Numbered from the stretch's first letter, positions 50,470 through 63,760 are shown. The stretch is DNA of 64,000 nt from Gordius sp. MW1 (GCA_964036665.1 OZ038526.1:28148001-28212000), one strand, 5' to 3'. Notes: generated by a model not told the origin, from the letters alone. Numbers and translations: made by a program.

Positions 50470-50600
50470 CTGCAACGGGCGTGCAAAGTCTTACACGGAT
50501 CGCCAAAAGCCCGACTCGGCCTGAACCCCTAATAGAATAATCGGGTCTCGGGTTTGGGTCTAATAAGCCAGCCCGACCCGAGACCAACACAAAGCAAACC
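50470..50600. repeat. GGGTCTCGGG-type repeat, hAT family 3 relative
   Basis: AAAAGCCCGACTCGGCCTG, GGGTCTCGGGTTTGGG and CCCGACCCGAGACC resemble the GC-rich ends of the element at 26921. No clear terminus was found. Confidence 0.4.
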
Positions 50601-51041
50601 CAACTCCTCTAACCATTTGTTTCTTATTAAATCAGATCAGAATTTATATATATCTTTAGCATAAATAATATAGCTAGCTTTCAATCTCTAGCCCCTGTTC
50701 CCAGTCTATAATATAATCTTTTAATCAAAATTATAAATTCCATCTAATATTTATATAATACATAGTAGCCATTAGAGCCTTATAACTTACAAAGCTTATT
50801 TATTTTAAAAAGTAAAAAAATATTATATTTAAAAAATTTCCTTTGTCAAATTGTAGCAAGATACATTGGATTCTTTATTCATACTTGTTTAAAATTACAA
50901 ATTTATAGCAATAAAATTCATTATATTGTTATTAGTATGGAAAGACTAAATTTAAATGCAAATTAGAAGTTTGATTTCGGACTCGGGCCGCGAGAAATTT
51001 GTTTTGCTAGGCTATAGGCCCAGGATATTTACCTCATAGGC

Positions 51042-51172
51042 CATGGGCGTAGTCAGGGGGGCAGCTGCCCCCCTCTAAATCCAAAAAATTAATTAAATTC
51101 ATTAAAATTATGGCTAAAATTCAAAAAATAATCATTTTGCCCCTTCTAATTCCAATGCTGGCTACGCCCATG
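51042..51172 (-). mobile_element. CATGGGCG-family MITE
   Basis: Full ends; flanks TCATAGGC and TCATGGGC differ at one base. Confidence 0.87.
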
Positions 51173-51220
51173 TCATGGGCTGCTCAGAGTCATTAGCGGC
51201 GCAACATAATAAAGTCCAAC

Positions 51221-51300
51221 CATGGGCCTAGAAATTGCACCAAATTTTTGGATATAGAGGGGGCAGCCGCCCCTCCCTGCCCCCCTTGGCTACGCCCATA
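51221..51300 (+). mobile_element. CATGGGCG-family MITE, internally deleted to 80 bp
   Basis: Ends CATGGGCCTAG and GGCTACGCCCATA. The 8-bp duplication AGTCCAAC is exact on both sides despite loss of about half the interior. Confidence 0.88.
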
Positions 51301-53257
51301 AGTCCAACTATCGCATTATTTAATTTTTATTTTATCACCCACACCTTAGTATTAATTTTCACCATTAGGGTTGGTGTGAGGGGGGGGGTATTATGAGGCA
51401 GGGCTCATTCATCCGTAACATATTGTTTTTCCCTCACCACACTAGTCTAGTAGCCTAGAGTAGTACTAAGACTAACTAAGCTTCAATATATATATTTCAC
51501 GTTTTCCTGCACTCCTCTCATTTATCTCTGCAGCAAAATCAGCTCAGCACTTAATAGTAGTATTTATTACAATTATTTCACAGTATTTATTAATAAACGA
51601 CGAGACTAGACCGTTTTATATTGCCCAGCCTCCCCCCACCCCTCACCCACTTATCATCATCCTCACCCAGGCAACCAACAACATATAGAGGGAGTGTTAG
51701 TGTAAGTGTGTATTATACATGAGAGAGAAACACATTTGTCGATAATAAACAAATCCATATCAAAAAAATTCCTCCTTATATATTTTTTTTCATCTTAAAA
51801 GTATAAAATAATTCACTTTATTCCCCTCCTTCAATTTTACACGATAGTAGACTACTATTTCATAACATAGCGTTTAAATCATTATAATTGTTATTATTAT
51901 TATCAAAGTCAGGAAAAATATCCCACTTTCTAACTGCGCAATCAACGTTGAAATTTTGATAAATGAAGGACCAGGATAAAAAGCTGGAAGAAAATTCACG
52001 AGCAACCACGACCCAAGACGAATATTTACCACGTAAATTTATCAATTTTTTAATTAATTAATGTTATTTTATTTTAATATTATTCGAAAGCTTGTTTAAC
52101 AAATTAATTTCTATGAGTCATATACTAACAATGCGAGGTGCGCCTTGCAATTAACTTAAAAATCAATTTATTTCAAACCAAAAAATGTTTATAAAATATA
52201 TTCCCACGAATTATTATTATCACTTTTATCCATAAAAAGTGCTTAACTTAATTCATAAAACTTCCCCCATCTGGATCGCATTAAAATCTTTACTCATATT
52301 GGGGCTAATTTTTGTGGGGCCATATCATAGCTTAAATGTTAAAAGTTTAATGGGTTTCATTTCAACCTAAACTACTTAAACTCACTTTCTTCAGGCTCAG
52401 AATTTAATGCTTTTTATTCATTTAAAAGACGAACTCTTTGTTTTATGAAAAATTATAAGTATTTAATTCGAAAATTGTTACCCCCACAATCCGTATTGAC
52501 TCATATTTATAAAATTCTTAGTATAATAAAAGTTTTATGATATTCGGTTAGCATTTTTTGGGGCAAAATTCAATAATTTTATTTTCACGAAGACGTTATA
52601 ATTAGTTTTTCATATCTAAATAAACCTAAAATATGAATTTAAATAATCGGATATAATATATTCTATTAATTTGAGTTGTTTTAGTTATAAAAATTTTAAT
52701 TTATCATACGCTTTTCAATATTTTTGAGCTTAGATGATTAATTAGTGCGAACATGTAAATGATCTCGTTTACAATATACGCTGTCATCAATCTTTTTTTT
52801 CCGTTACTTTTCAACCAATTCTTCAAACTAACATTGGAAAAAAAAATTGCATTCCTGGCCAATGATAAATAACAAAGAAATATGCAATTGTAGTATTCTA
52901 TGAGTTTGTAGAACAATTGACAAAAGAATTATTCCCCAAACAATTACAATGTTGCATGTAGGGGGGAATATCCTACATAATTTCAAACGCGAAACCAATT
53001 CTTTTTGCCATATTCATACTATTTATTTCATCATTTAAAAAGCTATAAAAAGCTTAACATTTGCAAGAAAAACTAATTGTATCTAATGTCAAATGATTCG
53101 TTAAAACAATATAAAGGACACCTAACTCATTATTTATTCAATAATAAAAACACTTAATTTAGCATGCAACACCTATTTTAAACGGAATAAAAAATGAAAA
53201 AAATGGTTTATACGTGAAATATTACTGTTTTTAATAAGGCAAGTTTAGGGTAACAAA

Positions 53258-53396
53258 CATGGACGTAGCTAGCATTGGGATTAGAGGGGGGGGGGCACTA
53301 ATGATTTAGGGAGGGGCAAAATGATCATTTTTTGAAATTTTCGCCATAATTTTAATAAATTTTAACAAAATTTTGCCCCCCCCCCGGCTGCCCATG
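53258..53396 (+). mobile_element. CATGGGCG-family MITE
   Basis: Ends CATGGACGTAGCTAGC and a shortened GGCTGCCCATG; flanks GTAACAAA and GTAACAAT differ at one base. Confidence 0.85.
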
Positions 53397-54670
53397 GTAA
53401 CAATATTGAAAATTAACATAACCCTTATTTTGAAATTTTTTATTAGGTCATCCCCCAAATTTTAAGCTGCTTGTCCCTACCCCACATCCCATGGCTGTTT
53501 ATCGAGGCGTCGAAGAATGTGTTATGTGTGACAGGGAGATTATGGAATTAAAGCGCGTGACTTTTAAATTGTTAATACAGGGGGTGGGTGGGACATTAAC
53601 ACGAAAGTTAAGGGGATGGGGGGGGGGGGAGGAATTCAATGATGAGAAAAAAAACAATCTTACGTCATAAACATTATAGTAATAATAAAAATAGAGATGA
53701 AAGCCTCAGTCAGATTTACCACAATCATTTTGTTGCTGGATGGGGGGGGGATGGTCTTTTTCTAAGGTAGTTTTTACTTTGGGGAATTTCTCGCACAAAA
53801 TCATCTCAAAGGGGTAGAAGGGGGGCCGGGGGTTGGCTAGTGTTATAATAGTTCCCCTTCTGTGGCTCTTGCGTTTAATTCCTTTTCTTTGCCACCCATC
53901 CCCATCCATACTACACACGTACATTATTCATATAATAACACCTTCTAAGCTAGCACCACCATTCTTCCCATTCTATCTCACCTTCTCGGCATCGTGGTGT
54001 GGGTGGTTAAAGGGATGAGGGGGGGGGGAACAAGTACCCCCTTAGGATAAGAAAATGCCCCCCCCCCCCCCCACACAAACTTAAAAATGTCGTAGGATAA
54101 ACTTAGAGAGGAATAGGGAACATAGTAAATCAATTAGATTTAAAGGTGTTCAATAATAAATTCATTCCTTCCTTTGCTTCAACAAGAACTTTGTGATTTA
54201 ATGAATTCCTCTACTGGAATTATTTAAAAGCGACATCTTACCACACGGAGGAGGCCCCTAAGGAAATAAATTCTTGTTCTAACTTTTAAAAGCTATAGCC
54301 GCTAGCAATATACCTATAATCGTTAGAGCGCAGTGCTTATTTAATCATGAACCTCCATTCCATCCGCCTCTCATTGATTTCTAAATCCCCCGTATACCTT
54401 TTATATATAAGTACTTTAAGGTTTCCCCTGCAATCCTTCACGTGTTTTAAAGTTTTAGTAATATATTATATATATACTATAGCGGGACTAACTAATTTAA
54501 GGTGGTAATTAATTAATCCAGGACAAAAAATGTGTTATAAATCATTAACGAGTTCATGATTTGCCCACGTTCAATTGATCAATCAGTGCTAAAATGATAT
54601 TTTCTATAATAGTTTACAGAAATACTTATTTTTTTTTCTTCTAAATGAGCCTTATATGTTTTAAATATAC

Positions 54671-54855
54671 AGCTAGCTGGGGTTTGTTTAGTCGATTTTT
54701 GGTTTTACTAAGACTTACGGTCGACTATGGTCTATTCGAATTTCGACTAAACCCAGAGGTCGACTAAGAAAAACAGACCATAATAAAACCTTTGGTTTGT
54801 TTGTGCATAATCGACTAAAACCATAGGTCGACTAAACCCAGCCGTTTTTACAACA
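54671..54855. mobile_element. GGCTGGGTTTTG foldback element
   Basis: A degraded left arm (AGCTAGCTGGGGTTTG) and an intact right arm (CCCAGCCGTTTTTACAAC), with TAGTCGA and CAGACCA boxes between. Confidence 0.7.
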
Positions 54856-55121
54856 ATAGCTGGAAAAATCAAATTTTCCTATCTAAAATGCATATCAAAT
54901 TATGTAGCTCTTATCACATTTTATAGATAGCAACCACCCGCACCCAATTTGGCAAACTTTACGTCTGAAATAAAGGAATTTGACTTTGACTCTGTACCAA
55001 ACACTTTTAAATTCTCACGGTTGTAGATGTTATATAATGTTAATTTGGAAATAAGTTTAAAAAAAGGAAATGGAATGTTATTTAAACATCAAAGGCCAAA
55101 CAAGAGGGGAGGGGGTGGTCT

Positions 55122-55289
55122 CATGGGCGTAGCCAGCTTTGGAATTAAGGGGGGGGGCAATGATGATTTAGGGATGTTTAGGGAGGGGCAAAATGAACAT
55201 TTTTTGAAATTTTAGCCATAATTTTAATGAATTTCAACAATTTTTTGGATTTAGAGGGGGGCAGCCCCCCCCCCTTGGTTACGCCCATG
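55122..55289 (+). mobile_element. CATGGGCG-family MITE with perfect target duplication
   Basis: Full ends; the 8-bp duplication GGTGGTCT is exact on both sides. A short internal repeat of TTTAGGGA is present. Confidence 0.9.
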
Positions 55290-55890
55290 GGTGGTCTGAT
55301 GATGGGCTTGCTTTTTAGCGATGCAACAAAAGTTTATTTTGTTATACAAATGAAAGACTGGTTCTGGTTAGTATAATCGAAGGAACAGCTTTAAGAGGGC
55401 TATCTAATTCCGCATTTTCATTTTTTTTCTTCCTCCTCCCGCAACTACTTCTTCTACCCAACCAACATGTGAGGTAAATAACACCACAAGTGCCCAATTC
55501 GTTAAACCACACTAAAGAATTTTTCTCTACAATGGATTCAGAGGGAAAAAAGAAAGTAGTGTAAGTAATGTGTAGTGTAGTGTAGATGGCGTGGAAAAAG
55601 GGAAAGTGTTTGCTGCGAGAGAATTGATAGGAATAAAAGCATTTTTTGCACGTGTGCTTGCAGAATGCTTGCAGAGGGCAAAAAGGAATGTTAAAATTTA
55701 TGCTGATCAGTCTGGCGCGCAAGGGGCATGAGGTCGATGTTAAATATTTTACATTTTTTTCGAGGTGCAATTGATAAATTGTCAAGATTGACCTTTTCTT
55801 TAAAATTTGTTACGGAATATTAAAAAGTCAAGTTTATTAGGGTAGGATTGTTTTTTGACGAAACAAAAATCTTTCAAAATTATGTAGGAG

Positions 55891-56068
55891 TGTTGTAAAA
55901 ACGGCTGGGTTTTAGTCGAGTAAACATAGACAGACAGACCAAATGTTTTTGGGTCTATTTTTCTTAGTCGCATATACAGGTTAAAGATTTTTAGGTCAAA
56001 CCCTTGCTTGGTCTGTTTATGTTTAGTCGACTAAAATTAAAGGTCGACCAAGCAAAACCCAGCCGAAC
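55891..56068. mobile_element. GGCTGGGTTTTG foldback element
   Basis: The left arm TGTTGTAAAAACGGCTGGG is intact; the right arm ends AAACCCAGCCGAACAA. Internal AGTCGACTAAA and GGTCGACC boxes match the other copies. Confidence 0.7.
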
Positions 56069-58725
56069 AATATTTGTTCAAAGTTACTATCCTAACGGTC
56101 AATTTGGAATTTATTGGCCCACCCAGCTCAACTTTAATATTAATATCAAATGAGTCATGGGCTTAGCTAAAGAAGCAGATGGCCCTTCCCCCCCCCCCCC
56201 CCCCACTTCCTTAATTTAATAATTTTAACAAATTTATAAAAAATTCAGAGAATTATCATCTATTATTAATTAGTTTGCAATTATATGCCAACATCTCCAA
56301 AATCAGTCCTGACTAAGCCTATGTTATTAAGCTAAGATTCCAAAAAGTAATTAATTTATGGTCATTGTTTTTTTCATCTCATCATTAATAATGAATGACG
56401 AATAGCAGGCGGGGAAGGGGGGGGGAGTAATCGGAAATGATCGGTCATATAACACATTTTTTTGTGATTAAAATGGGGGAATTACTTATATAACCGTGGT
56501 GTCGTTGACACTTACGTTACAGACCTATATATATTATATACCTCTCAAAAAACTCCGTTACTTTTTTTTAATCTAGGTGGAAAAAAAATAGGAGCGTGCC
56601 TTGGAAAATCAATATTTTGCTTAGGTATGTATGTGTTTAAACGGGGGGAGGTAGTTTTAAGGGGTAGTCCGAATATATTTAATCGCCCAGACCCTCTTGA
56701 ATGACCAGTCTAATGTGGAAAGTGTAGTACAAGTTAACGACCTAATGGTTGGTCGACGCAGGACAAACTGTGTTGGGTTGTTGGATGAATGTAGTTTTCA
56801 TTATTATTTACATTGTATCTTCAATCTCTGCCATTCAATATTTTGTGTTTTTTCACAGTGAATAATTATTTTTAAATGAATATTTGGTATTTTAAATAAT
56901 TATTATTTTCATTTTTAAATGTTTTATTTTATCTGTTTGGAAAATTTGAAGCTTAAACAATTTACTTTTGATAGTAAATTAACGCGATTTTTACATTTTA
57001 AGTTACAAATCCGATGGTCCCGAATATTAAAACAACTTTGATAAAACAATAGCCTTATATTCTTATTATATTTTTTATAAAGATCTGAATTTTGTTTCAC
57101 CTTATCCCTTATTAAAAGGTGATAATTTGCAAGGTAAAACGTTTTCGACCGATGGAAAATTATATATTCAATGGTAATTGAAATAATTGTTTCTCCACCA
57201 GGGACGTACAACGTATTACTAAAATATAATTAAGTTAATAACTTAAATTGTTACCAACCAAAACTCAACTCCAAAAAACCAACCATACTTGTACTACTAT
57301 TGCAAGATGGGGTAGTGTTAAGATTGCCCGTGTTTTGGCATAATTATATGAAGCCCTCATTATAATAATTCGTTGGAACGCATATTAATGACCAACCAAA
57401 CAACAACTTTCCCATGCTTATTTTTGTTTTATTCTAAATTTTTATCACTACTTTAAATCGAATTTATATTCAGGTTTGTAATAAATTACGTTTTTTAAAG
57501 GTTATTTCCTAATAGGCCTCTGTTAAACTATAGATTTGATGGCATTATAACAACTAATTAAATCACGTTCCCATCGCAATAAAGTGTAATTCCATTTTTC
57601 ACTATTCGGAACACATTTAAACCATCATAATATTATTTTGTAATTAAAACTTTTTGCCCAATTTGTATACAAAGTTTTTTTAGTAGTTCATTCGAGAAGG
57701 GAATATAAAAAACACATATTGCAAAATTTGTATAAGTTAAGATTATAAAAATTTTTGTATATATTTTTTTTTATTCACGAAACTAGGTTTCTTCGGATTT
57801 AAATGTGAGTAGAGCAACATTTTTCTCACCACCAATAAATTTATACCTGCACTATTTTTTATGCCAAGCAAAATTTTATCAAACAATAGCTATGGCTGTA
57901 TATAAACCGATTAACCATCATATTTCGAAACTTAACGTAAGTTTATTAAAAAAAATCAAGGTTTCTCTTTAAATAATCTCCCCCGACAAAATGGGTAATA
58001 AACGCTGTAGATAAGCCCTTGAAAATTAAATGATAACACCTCTTGAACAACTCTCTTTGAAGTTGGGGCGATATTGCACAATCCTTGAAAACCCTGACCG
58101 ACTTATTCAATAAATACATAAATATCATGAGCTTAAATGTGCTCTTGTTTGCTTACGAAAGGTGATAATGTTTTTTATATAAGCTCTCCTTTATTATAAC
58201 AGATTTTTAAATCTTGATAAAATCGCGAAATGCGAAAGTATCGAAAATATATGGAATTTTGCCCTGTTTTAAAACATAAATTTTAGGTAGAATCTATCAA
58301 TTATTCAAGAGGTTTCATATATAAATACGTATTTATAACTTCACCTTATTTATAATAAAATTAATTTTTTTTATAGCTTTAAGGTTCGCTGTTTTAAAGA
58401 AGGCCGCCAAGTTTTAAAAAACATTAATCTAACCTTTAAAAAGCAGTCAAGTTTGATCTTTAGATAACGTGCTCTCTCCCTCTCAGAGGTGTAATTGTCC
58501 TCAACCCACAATATTTGTGGCAATTCACCCTTAGGATATATTTACACCCCTAGTATAATCATCAACCTGGTCATTCTTATATGATGCAGGTCGAATATTC
58601 ATACTCCATTCATAAAACCCCTTATTAAGCATATTATTACCATATTATATAAAGTGACCACCATTATAATATGCTATCATACTAATATATTTCTGGTGAA
58701 GCCATATAGTTGGTGTGGTTCTTCC

Positions 58726-58883
58726 CATGGGCGTAGCCAGCATTTGAATTAGAGGGGGGGGGGGGAATAATGATTTAGGGAGGTGCAAAATAATAATTTT
58801 TTGAAGCTTTAGTTATAATTTTAATAAATTATAATGAATTTTTGACGTTGGAGGAGGGCAGCTCTTCCCTGGCCACGCCCATG
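58726..58883 (+). mobile_element. CATGGGCG-family MITE
   Basis: Ends CATGGGCGTAGCCAGC and CTGGCCACGCCCATG with the standard core; the flanks are C/T-rich and only loosely alike. Confidence 0.82.
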
Positions 58884-59811
58884 TTCCCCCTCTATATATC
58901 AATTTGCTCTAATCAAGAAAATTACAATAAATACATGGTAGTCCACGAGAGTCCAATTGTTTTTCCCCAATGACCCTTCATTTGAAAACTAAATTCATTT
59001 TTAAAAAGAAACATTGCATAAGAATTTTAAATAATAAACAAAGTAATAACGTCAGAAATAGCATAACACTTAAATTAGAAAGGTACAGGAGCATTTTTAA
59101 TATTAAAAATTAACTTTCTCCCACCCCGATTTACAAGAGTAATAGGGGATAAAGCTTTTAGCCCAAACATCACGGTTGTTAAGCTAGCAGCTCGCCTAGA
59201 GCCCTGTGTCCCCTGAGCGGCTACAATAGAATTCATTATACGCGCTATCCAGGCCAATATATCGATTTATTAAGGGGAAAATGGACCCATTGACCTCTCT
59301 AAATCCCCCCCCCCCCACTGTTTTCCCCCAAATAATGCTAATTAATTAAGGAAAAATTTATATATTGTCTCTTGTTTAGAGCCTCATGCCCCCCCCCCGC
59401 TCGTTATGAACATAGCGTGCTTCCCTAAAAGGGTAGTTCACTCACTAGCTGTCCCCTTATTATTGATTTTTTTAAAGGGCGCACTAGCTAGCTAGATTAG
59501 GAATGTAATAATGTAGCTACGTTTTCTGAAATTGGAGACATTTGCATGCCTGATAGATATTCCGTAGGGTAAATTAGTATTTAATTGAAAAATGGTCTGT
59601 CCCTTCCTCGTCTCTATGAATTTTTAATCCCGATCCCAGACAAATGTTAATTCAGCTTTTACACTGGCGTTTTGTTCAATCTCTTCGTGTAATCTGATAT
59701 TATTTATTAGCCTAGTTATCGTTTGGGTGCTATAAAACTATAATTTTTAATAAATACAACCAGGGGGACACAGGGAGGGAGGGAGGGGCAGCTCCTACTA
59801 GTTTTGTAAAA

Positions 59812-59998
59812 TTATCTGGGTTTTGATTAGTTCACCTCTGCTTCAACTAAGACGAACAGCCGTTTTAACAAAAACGACCAAAATCCCTAGTCTGTTTTTT
59901 AAATTTCGACTAAGCCTAGAGGTCTAGGAAGACAAACCAAAAATCTGTTTAGTATACTAACATGAAAGGTTTACTAAACAAAACCCAGTTTTTATACA
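59812..59998. mobile_element. GGCTGGGTTTTG foldback element, diverged
   Basis: TTGTAAAATTATCTGGG on the left and AAACAAAACCCAG on the right, with CTAAGCCTAGAGGTC inside as in the 42196 copy. Confidence 0.6.
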
Positions 59999-61132
59999 CA
60001 CTGAATGACTAATTCGATTAAATATTAAATGTTGTATAATTTGTTGTTTATATTATCTCGATGTAATTTAAACAACAGAGAATTTAAGGGTCAAAAAAAT
60101 CTTGAAAATTCAAAAGTTTTTAAAAATTATTATTTTGCCAGCTTCTATTTAAACCCTATCTAGCCCATGATGACTACTACAATTATTATTAATTGCTATG
60201 CAAATTATTAAATTTTATTTTCAACTTAACGATTTTGAACGGACCCTCAAGCTTTGATTTTAAAAGTTTGGGGCAAGTATAGGAATCCCGTTAAACCTGT
60301 TGTTTTATCAGGTAACGTTAAAGTAAAAAAGTTGGGAGAAGTTATTAGCTATAAGATTTATCAAGATAAGATGTCAATTTTCATTTATGCTTGTAATCTT
60401 ATAATAGATGACCATGAAGGAAATTTTGATAAAATATTCTTTCCCTCAGCTCATCGCCCCCTTTTCTATTTTGTTTCAAGGTCTATGTTGGTTTACATTT
60501 CCTGTTTTTTTGCCACATTAATCAACTAATTTGATGAGAGGTGTTTGTTTAATTTTTGTATTAATATAATTTATTTGGACTTTATTACATGTTATTAAAG
60601 GCTCAGGCCCATTTGTGTTCATTAATTTATATTGAATCATCAAGGCTAAAACTGCATGAAAAAGCTGTATTTTCCCCTATATTAAAGCTGTTAGAGATTC
60701 CATGAACTTATAAAGATATGAAATACTTTCTAACAATTTTTAGTGGAATAAACTCTAAACATCCACATCAAACTTTAAAAGTTGGCTAGTGGTCCCTTTT
60801 CAGATAAGATCCTTATCTACTATTTTCAAAAGCATCAACCCCGTCCGTACCAGCCAAATTTGGCAGAATCCCCTTAACATTTACTATACCATGAGTTACG
60901 TTACGGTATCTTTTAGTGCTGTAAAATTAATTATAATTATTATCTAATCCAGTTTATTGAGACTCCTCGTCTGTTTGATTTTTTAAGGGGAGGTAAAATA
61001 GATTGTTAAAGTTTTACATGAGACTCACGATTTTTGTACGGCCGAATCTTTTATTATAAGTTTCTTAAGGTTTTTAAGGAAAATGGAATAAAATTACATT
61101 GTCAACATTGCTCTCAAACCATAATAGCCATC

Positions 61133-61225
61133 CATGGGCGTAGCCAGCATTGAAATTACATAGGGGCAACCCAAAATGATTAATATTTGAAATTTTAGCC
61201 ATAATTTTAATAATTTGCAAAAAAA
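61133..61225 (+). repeat. CATGGGCG-family MITE, right-truncated
   Basis: The left end CATGGGCGTAGCCAGCATTG and the ATTTTAGCCATAATTTTAAT core are present; the right half is missing. The end coordinate is approximate. Confidence 0.6.
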
Positions 61226-62819
61226 ATTGTCGATTAACTGACCACTAATTATTTGTCCCCGCGCTTCATTTGATAATAAATCCAAAAAAATCGGCCAATA
61301 TCGCAAATAGAGAAGATGTTACGTTTGCTAAAGATCCTTCATACGTTAGAGGAGATAAGAACTATGATTGGAACTGTTTCAAAATTACTTTTTTTAGACG
61401 AAAATACAATTAAAAAGTGGTTGAAAAAGTATCAGCCTTTTTCCCCCTACTAGTGTCCCTAAGGATTTAAGTGTTAAATTTAGTTGAAAACTCGGAGACT
61501 TAATATTAATGCGAGATATTTCAACGGCTAAGAGCATTTCTAATATAAAAAATATACTAAAATTAAATTTTAGCAAAATACCAGGTTAAAAATTAAAAAG
61601 AATCATTTGCCCTCATCTCCATCCTGGCTAAGTTCATTGATTACAATTTAAAAACACCGAACTTTAAAAAAAAATTTGAAGATCGCCTGGTTTTTTATTT
61701 TATTCAAACTTTTTTGGGGATTATTTTAGTTAATGAAGGCTGCAGTTATATGTAAAAAGAACGTTATATCACGTTAAAGTTTTTTTTGTAAATTTATTGA
61801 TTTTATTTAAATTAATAACGTCAACTTAAATAATTTATATATATTATGCGGGGTGTCCACTATTCTTAATTAATAAATTACTAGCCTCGCCTAGCGAATT
61901 TCTAATATTCTCACGCCACAAACCACACATTACATTTAATTTAGCGCGCTTGAAAGTGGTGTCAATGATTAAACACACTATACTATCTCCTATGCTTTGG
62001 TAAAACTTAGCAGCAAAACTTAATTACATATGGGAATCTTTTAATAATATTATAATAATTATAACTTGACATAAAATATAACGGACTTCATAACAAATAT
62101 TAATGAAAAGATTAGCAAGGGGGTGAGAACGAGAGGGGGGGGGGTGGAGATAGTGTTTTATTTAATTGCCGGAAACGGGCAGCATCAGATAAACATCCTT
62201 TCCGCTGCTGGCTCTTTAAAACATTAACTAAAAGTAGACTAACTACTCTACTTAATTGTTTAACACGTGGTATAACACTTTAAAACAGTGATATGAAAAT
62301 CTCTATTGATTGTGAGTTTGGACCAATTAGAATCTGTTATTGCTATGAAAATTGATTTAAAATTTAATTGGAGGGAAGACGTTATGGCTCATTTAACAAT
62401 CTGATTGGTCTTATCTGTGGGGTAAGAGTGACCACAATCAGGATACCATAGTAAAAATAAAAGGTAACATGAAGGAACCGCATAAAAGAGTTTACATTAG
62501 AAAAATATAGGATTTAAGGATAAAATAAATCGTAATATTAGTAAATTAAATGAAAAATAAACCAAAAATAACGCCAAACACTTATATGCTATTGCTTAAA
62601 AAAACTAAAAAAAGCCATTTGTCTACAACTACACAGAACACACACAAGTCATTATTGAATGTTTGAAAGGACACTAATAATTATTTAATAAATTTTTTAG
62701 CCTCAAACTAAAATGCAAAATAAAGCTCCAGATCCTATAGTTACTTCCTAAAAATATGATTGAAATATATAAAATATTTATACGTTATTTTACTATAAAT
62801 CTAAAAACATTTTTAACAG

Positions 62820-63105
62820 TGACCCTGGTAACCGGAGCTACGGGCTATATAGCTGGTCACGTCATCAAAATTTTGCTGGAAAATGGGTATAAAGTTAGAG
62901 CCAGTTTCAGGGACCCCGAAAAAAATCAAGCCAAATTGGATGCTCTCAAACAACTGGCACGGTCCCTTAAAAATCCGGCTAAAAACGGCGAGGTCCACGA
63001 ACATGAAAGTGCTCCACCTTCGGAGCGTGAAACTAATGGAGTGCTTGGGGACGAACAGATTGAGTTTTTCGAAGCCGATCTCAATAATGCAGATCAATGG
63101 ATAGA
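62820..63105 (+). CDS. Extended SDR, dihydroflavonol-4-reductase/NAD-dependent epimerase-like (partial)
   Basis: One exon is visible, running from an AG acceptor (TTTTTAACAG) to a GTAAAC donor in phase 2. It codes VTLVTGATGYIAGHVIK, with the TGxxGxxG dinucleotide motif of extended SDRs, then GYKVRASFRDPEKN, the usual end of beta-2, and later IEFFEADLNN, which matches the next strand and its acidic residue. Between these lies a hydrophilic stretch of about 35 residues (NPAKNGEVHEHESAPPSE...), longer than usual. An in-frame ATG at 62756 could start translation without splicing, but a phase-1 upstream exon is more likely. The rest of the gene must lie beyond the window end. Family members reduce carbonyls with NADPH; the substrate here is unknown. 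Confidence 0.8.
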
Positions 63106-63151
63106 GTAAACAATCGTTAAAACATTGCGTTTTCAAAATTTAAAACATTAA

Positions 63152-63338
63152 CATGGGCGTAGCCAGCCAGGGGCAACTGCCCCACCCCCTTAATTGCCAT
63201 ATCAACATAAGCGTAGCTAGGATTGGATTTATAGAGGGGGGGGGTAAAATGATGATATTTCAAAATTTAAGCCATAATTATATGAAAAATTCTTAAATTA
63301 AAGGGGGGCAGCCTTTCCTCCTCCTGGGTAAGTCCATG
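63152..63338 (+). mobile_element. Two adjoining CATGGGCG-family copies, first truncated
   Basis: A left end at 63152 runs only about 45 bp. A second copy runs 63206 (CATAAGCGTAGCTAGG) to 63338 (TAAGTCCATG). Both lie in the intron just after the partial SDR exon. Confidence 0.65.
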
Positions 63339-63760
63339 TATGTCTATAAACAATTATATAATATATATTAATAGATGAGGGTGTAATTATGTGTTATTGT
63401 TAATAAGGAGTATTAGAGAATGCCTACTTTTCGTAGATTTACAAGGCTTTTCGCCGCACAATGGCAAACGTCCGCTAAATGCTGTTTATTAAAACACTGC
63501 TTTTACAGTCACTTTCCTCGTTACACAAACTTACCCTCCCTTTGTGCGGACGTGCTAATTATGTAATTATAAATGACATAAATTTGCTTTAGCAACCGCT
63601 GAAAATATACAGTCATTTATACTTATCATAGTGTTGAGACAGTCCTCGAGCGGGAAGGTAAATAATTACCAAAGCTCGCTCGCGCGCTAAATATACCAAA
63701 CCGAGCGTGAAATGTGAAGATAAAATTAAATTAAAATTTAACTCTTGTTATTATTTAAGT

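Larger units (their letters stand above)
44951..51041. other. MITE-dense gene-free stretch
   Basis: Eight CATGGGCG-family copies lie within 45.2-50.1 kb, four of them between 46.5 and 47.7 kb. The rest is AT-rich with short frames only. An open frame at 48582-48373 on the minus strand has varied composition but no recognisable domain. Confidence 0.5.
51301..58725. other. Gene-free stretch with patches of less AT-rich unique sequence
   Basis: Patches at about 51.4-51.8, 53.4-54.0, 55.3-55.8 and 56.5-56.8 kb are non-repetitive, with long G and C tracts and CT-rich runs, unlike the surrounding AT-rich DNA. They could be regulatory or non-coding exons. A minus-strand frame at 52045-51860 (WDIFPDFDN) is the only protein-like hint. 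No gene model can be supported. Confidence 0.35.
58884..62819. other. Region upstream of the partial SDR gene
   Basis: AT-rich with one foldback element and one truncated MITE. Open frames at 59257-59075 (-) and 60254-60529 (+) have no recognisable domains. The unseen first exon and promoter of the SDR gene may lie in 62.0-62.8 kb. Confidence 0.35.

Noticed and set aside
51860..52045. Minus-strand frame with WDIFPDFDN
   Set aside because: Possible terminal exon, but there is no partner exon nearby and the Asn run is simple sequence; not enough for a gene call.
55342..55785. 147-residue minus-strand open frame
   Set aside because: The longest unassigned frame, but low-complexity, with no domain and no homologue I recognise.
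59075..59257. GC-richer minus-strand frame (AAQGTQGSRRAAS)
   Set aside because: No domain recognised and no splice partner; probably repeat debris.
60254..60529. Plus-strand 91-residue frame
   Set aside because: A faint resemblance to a Tc1-type transposase (VWGK...PVVLSGN) could not be extended on either side.
62756..62819. ATG at 62756 as the SDR start
   Set aside because: The preceding residues (MIEIYKIFIRYFTINLKTFLT) are AT-driven and follow no family pattern, and a good acceptor lies at 62819; kept only as an alternative.
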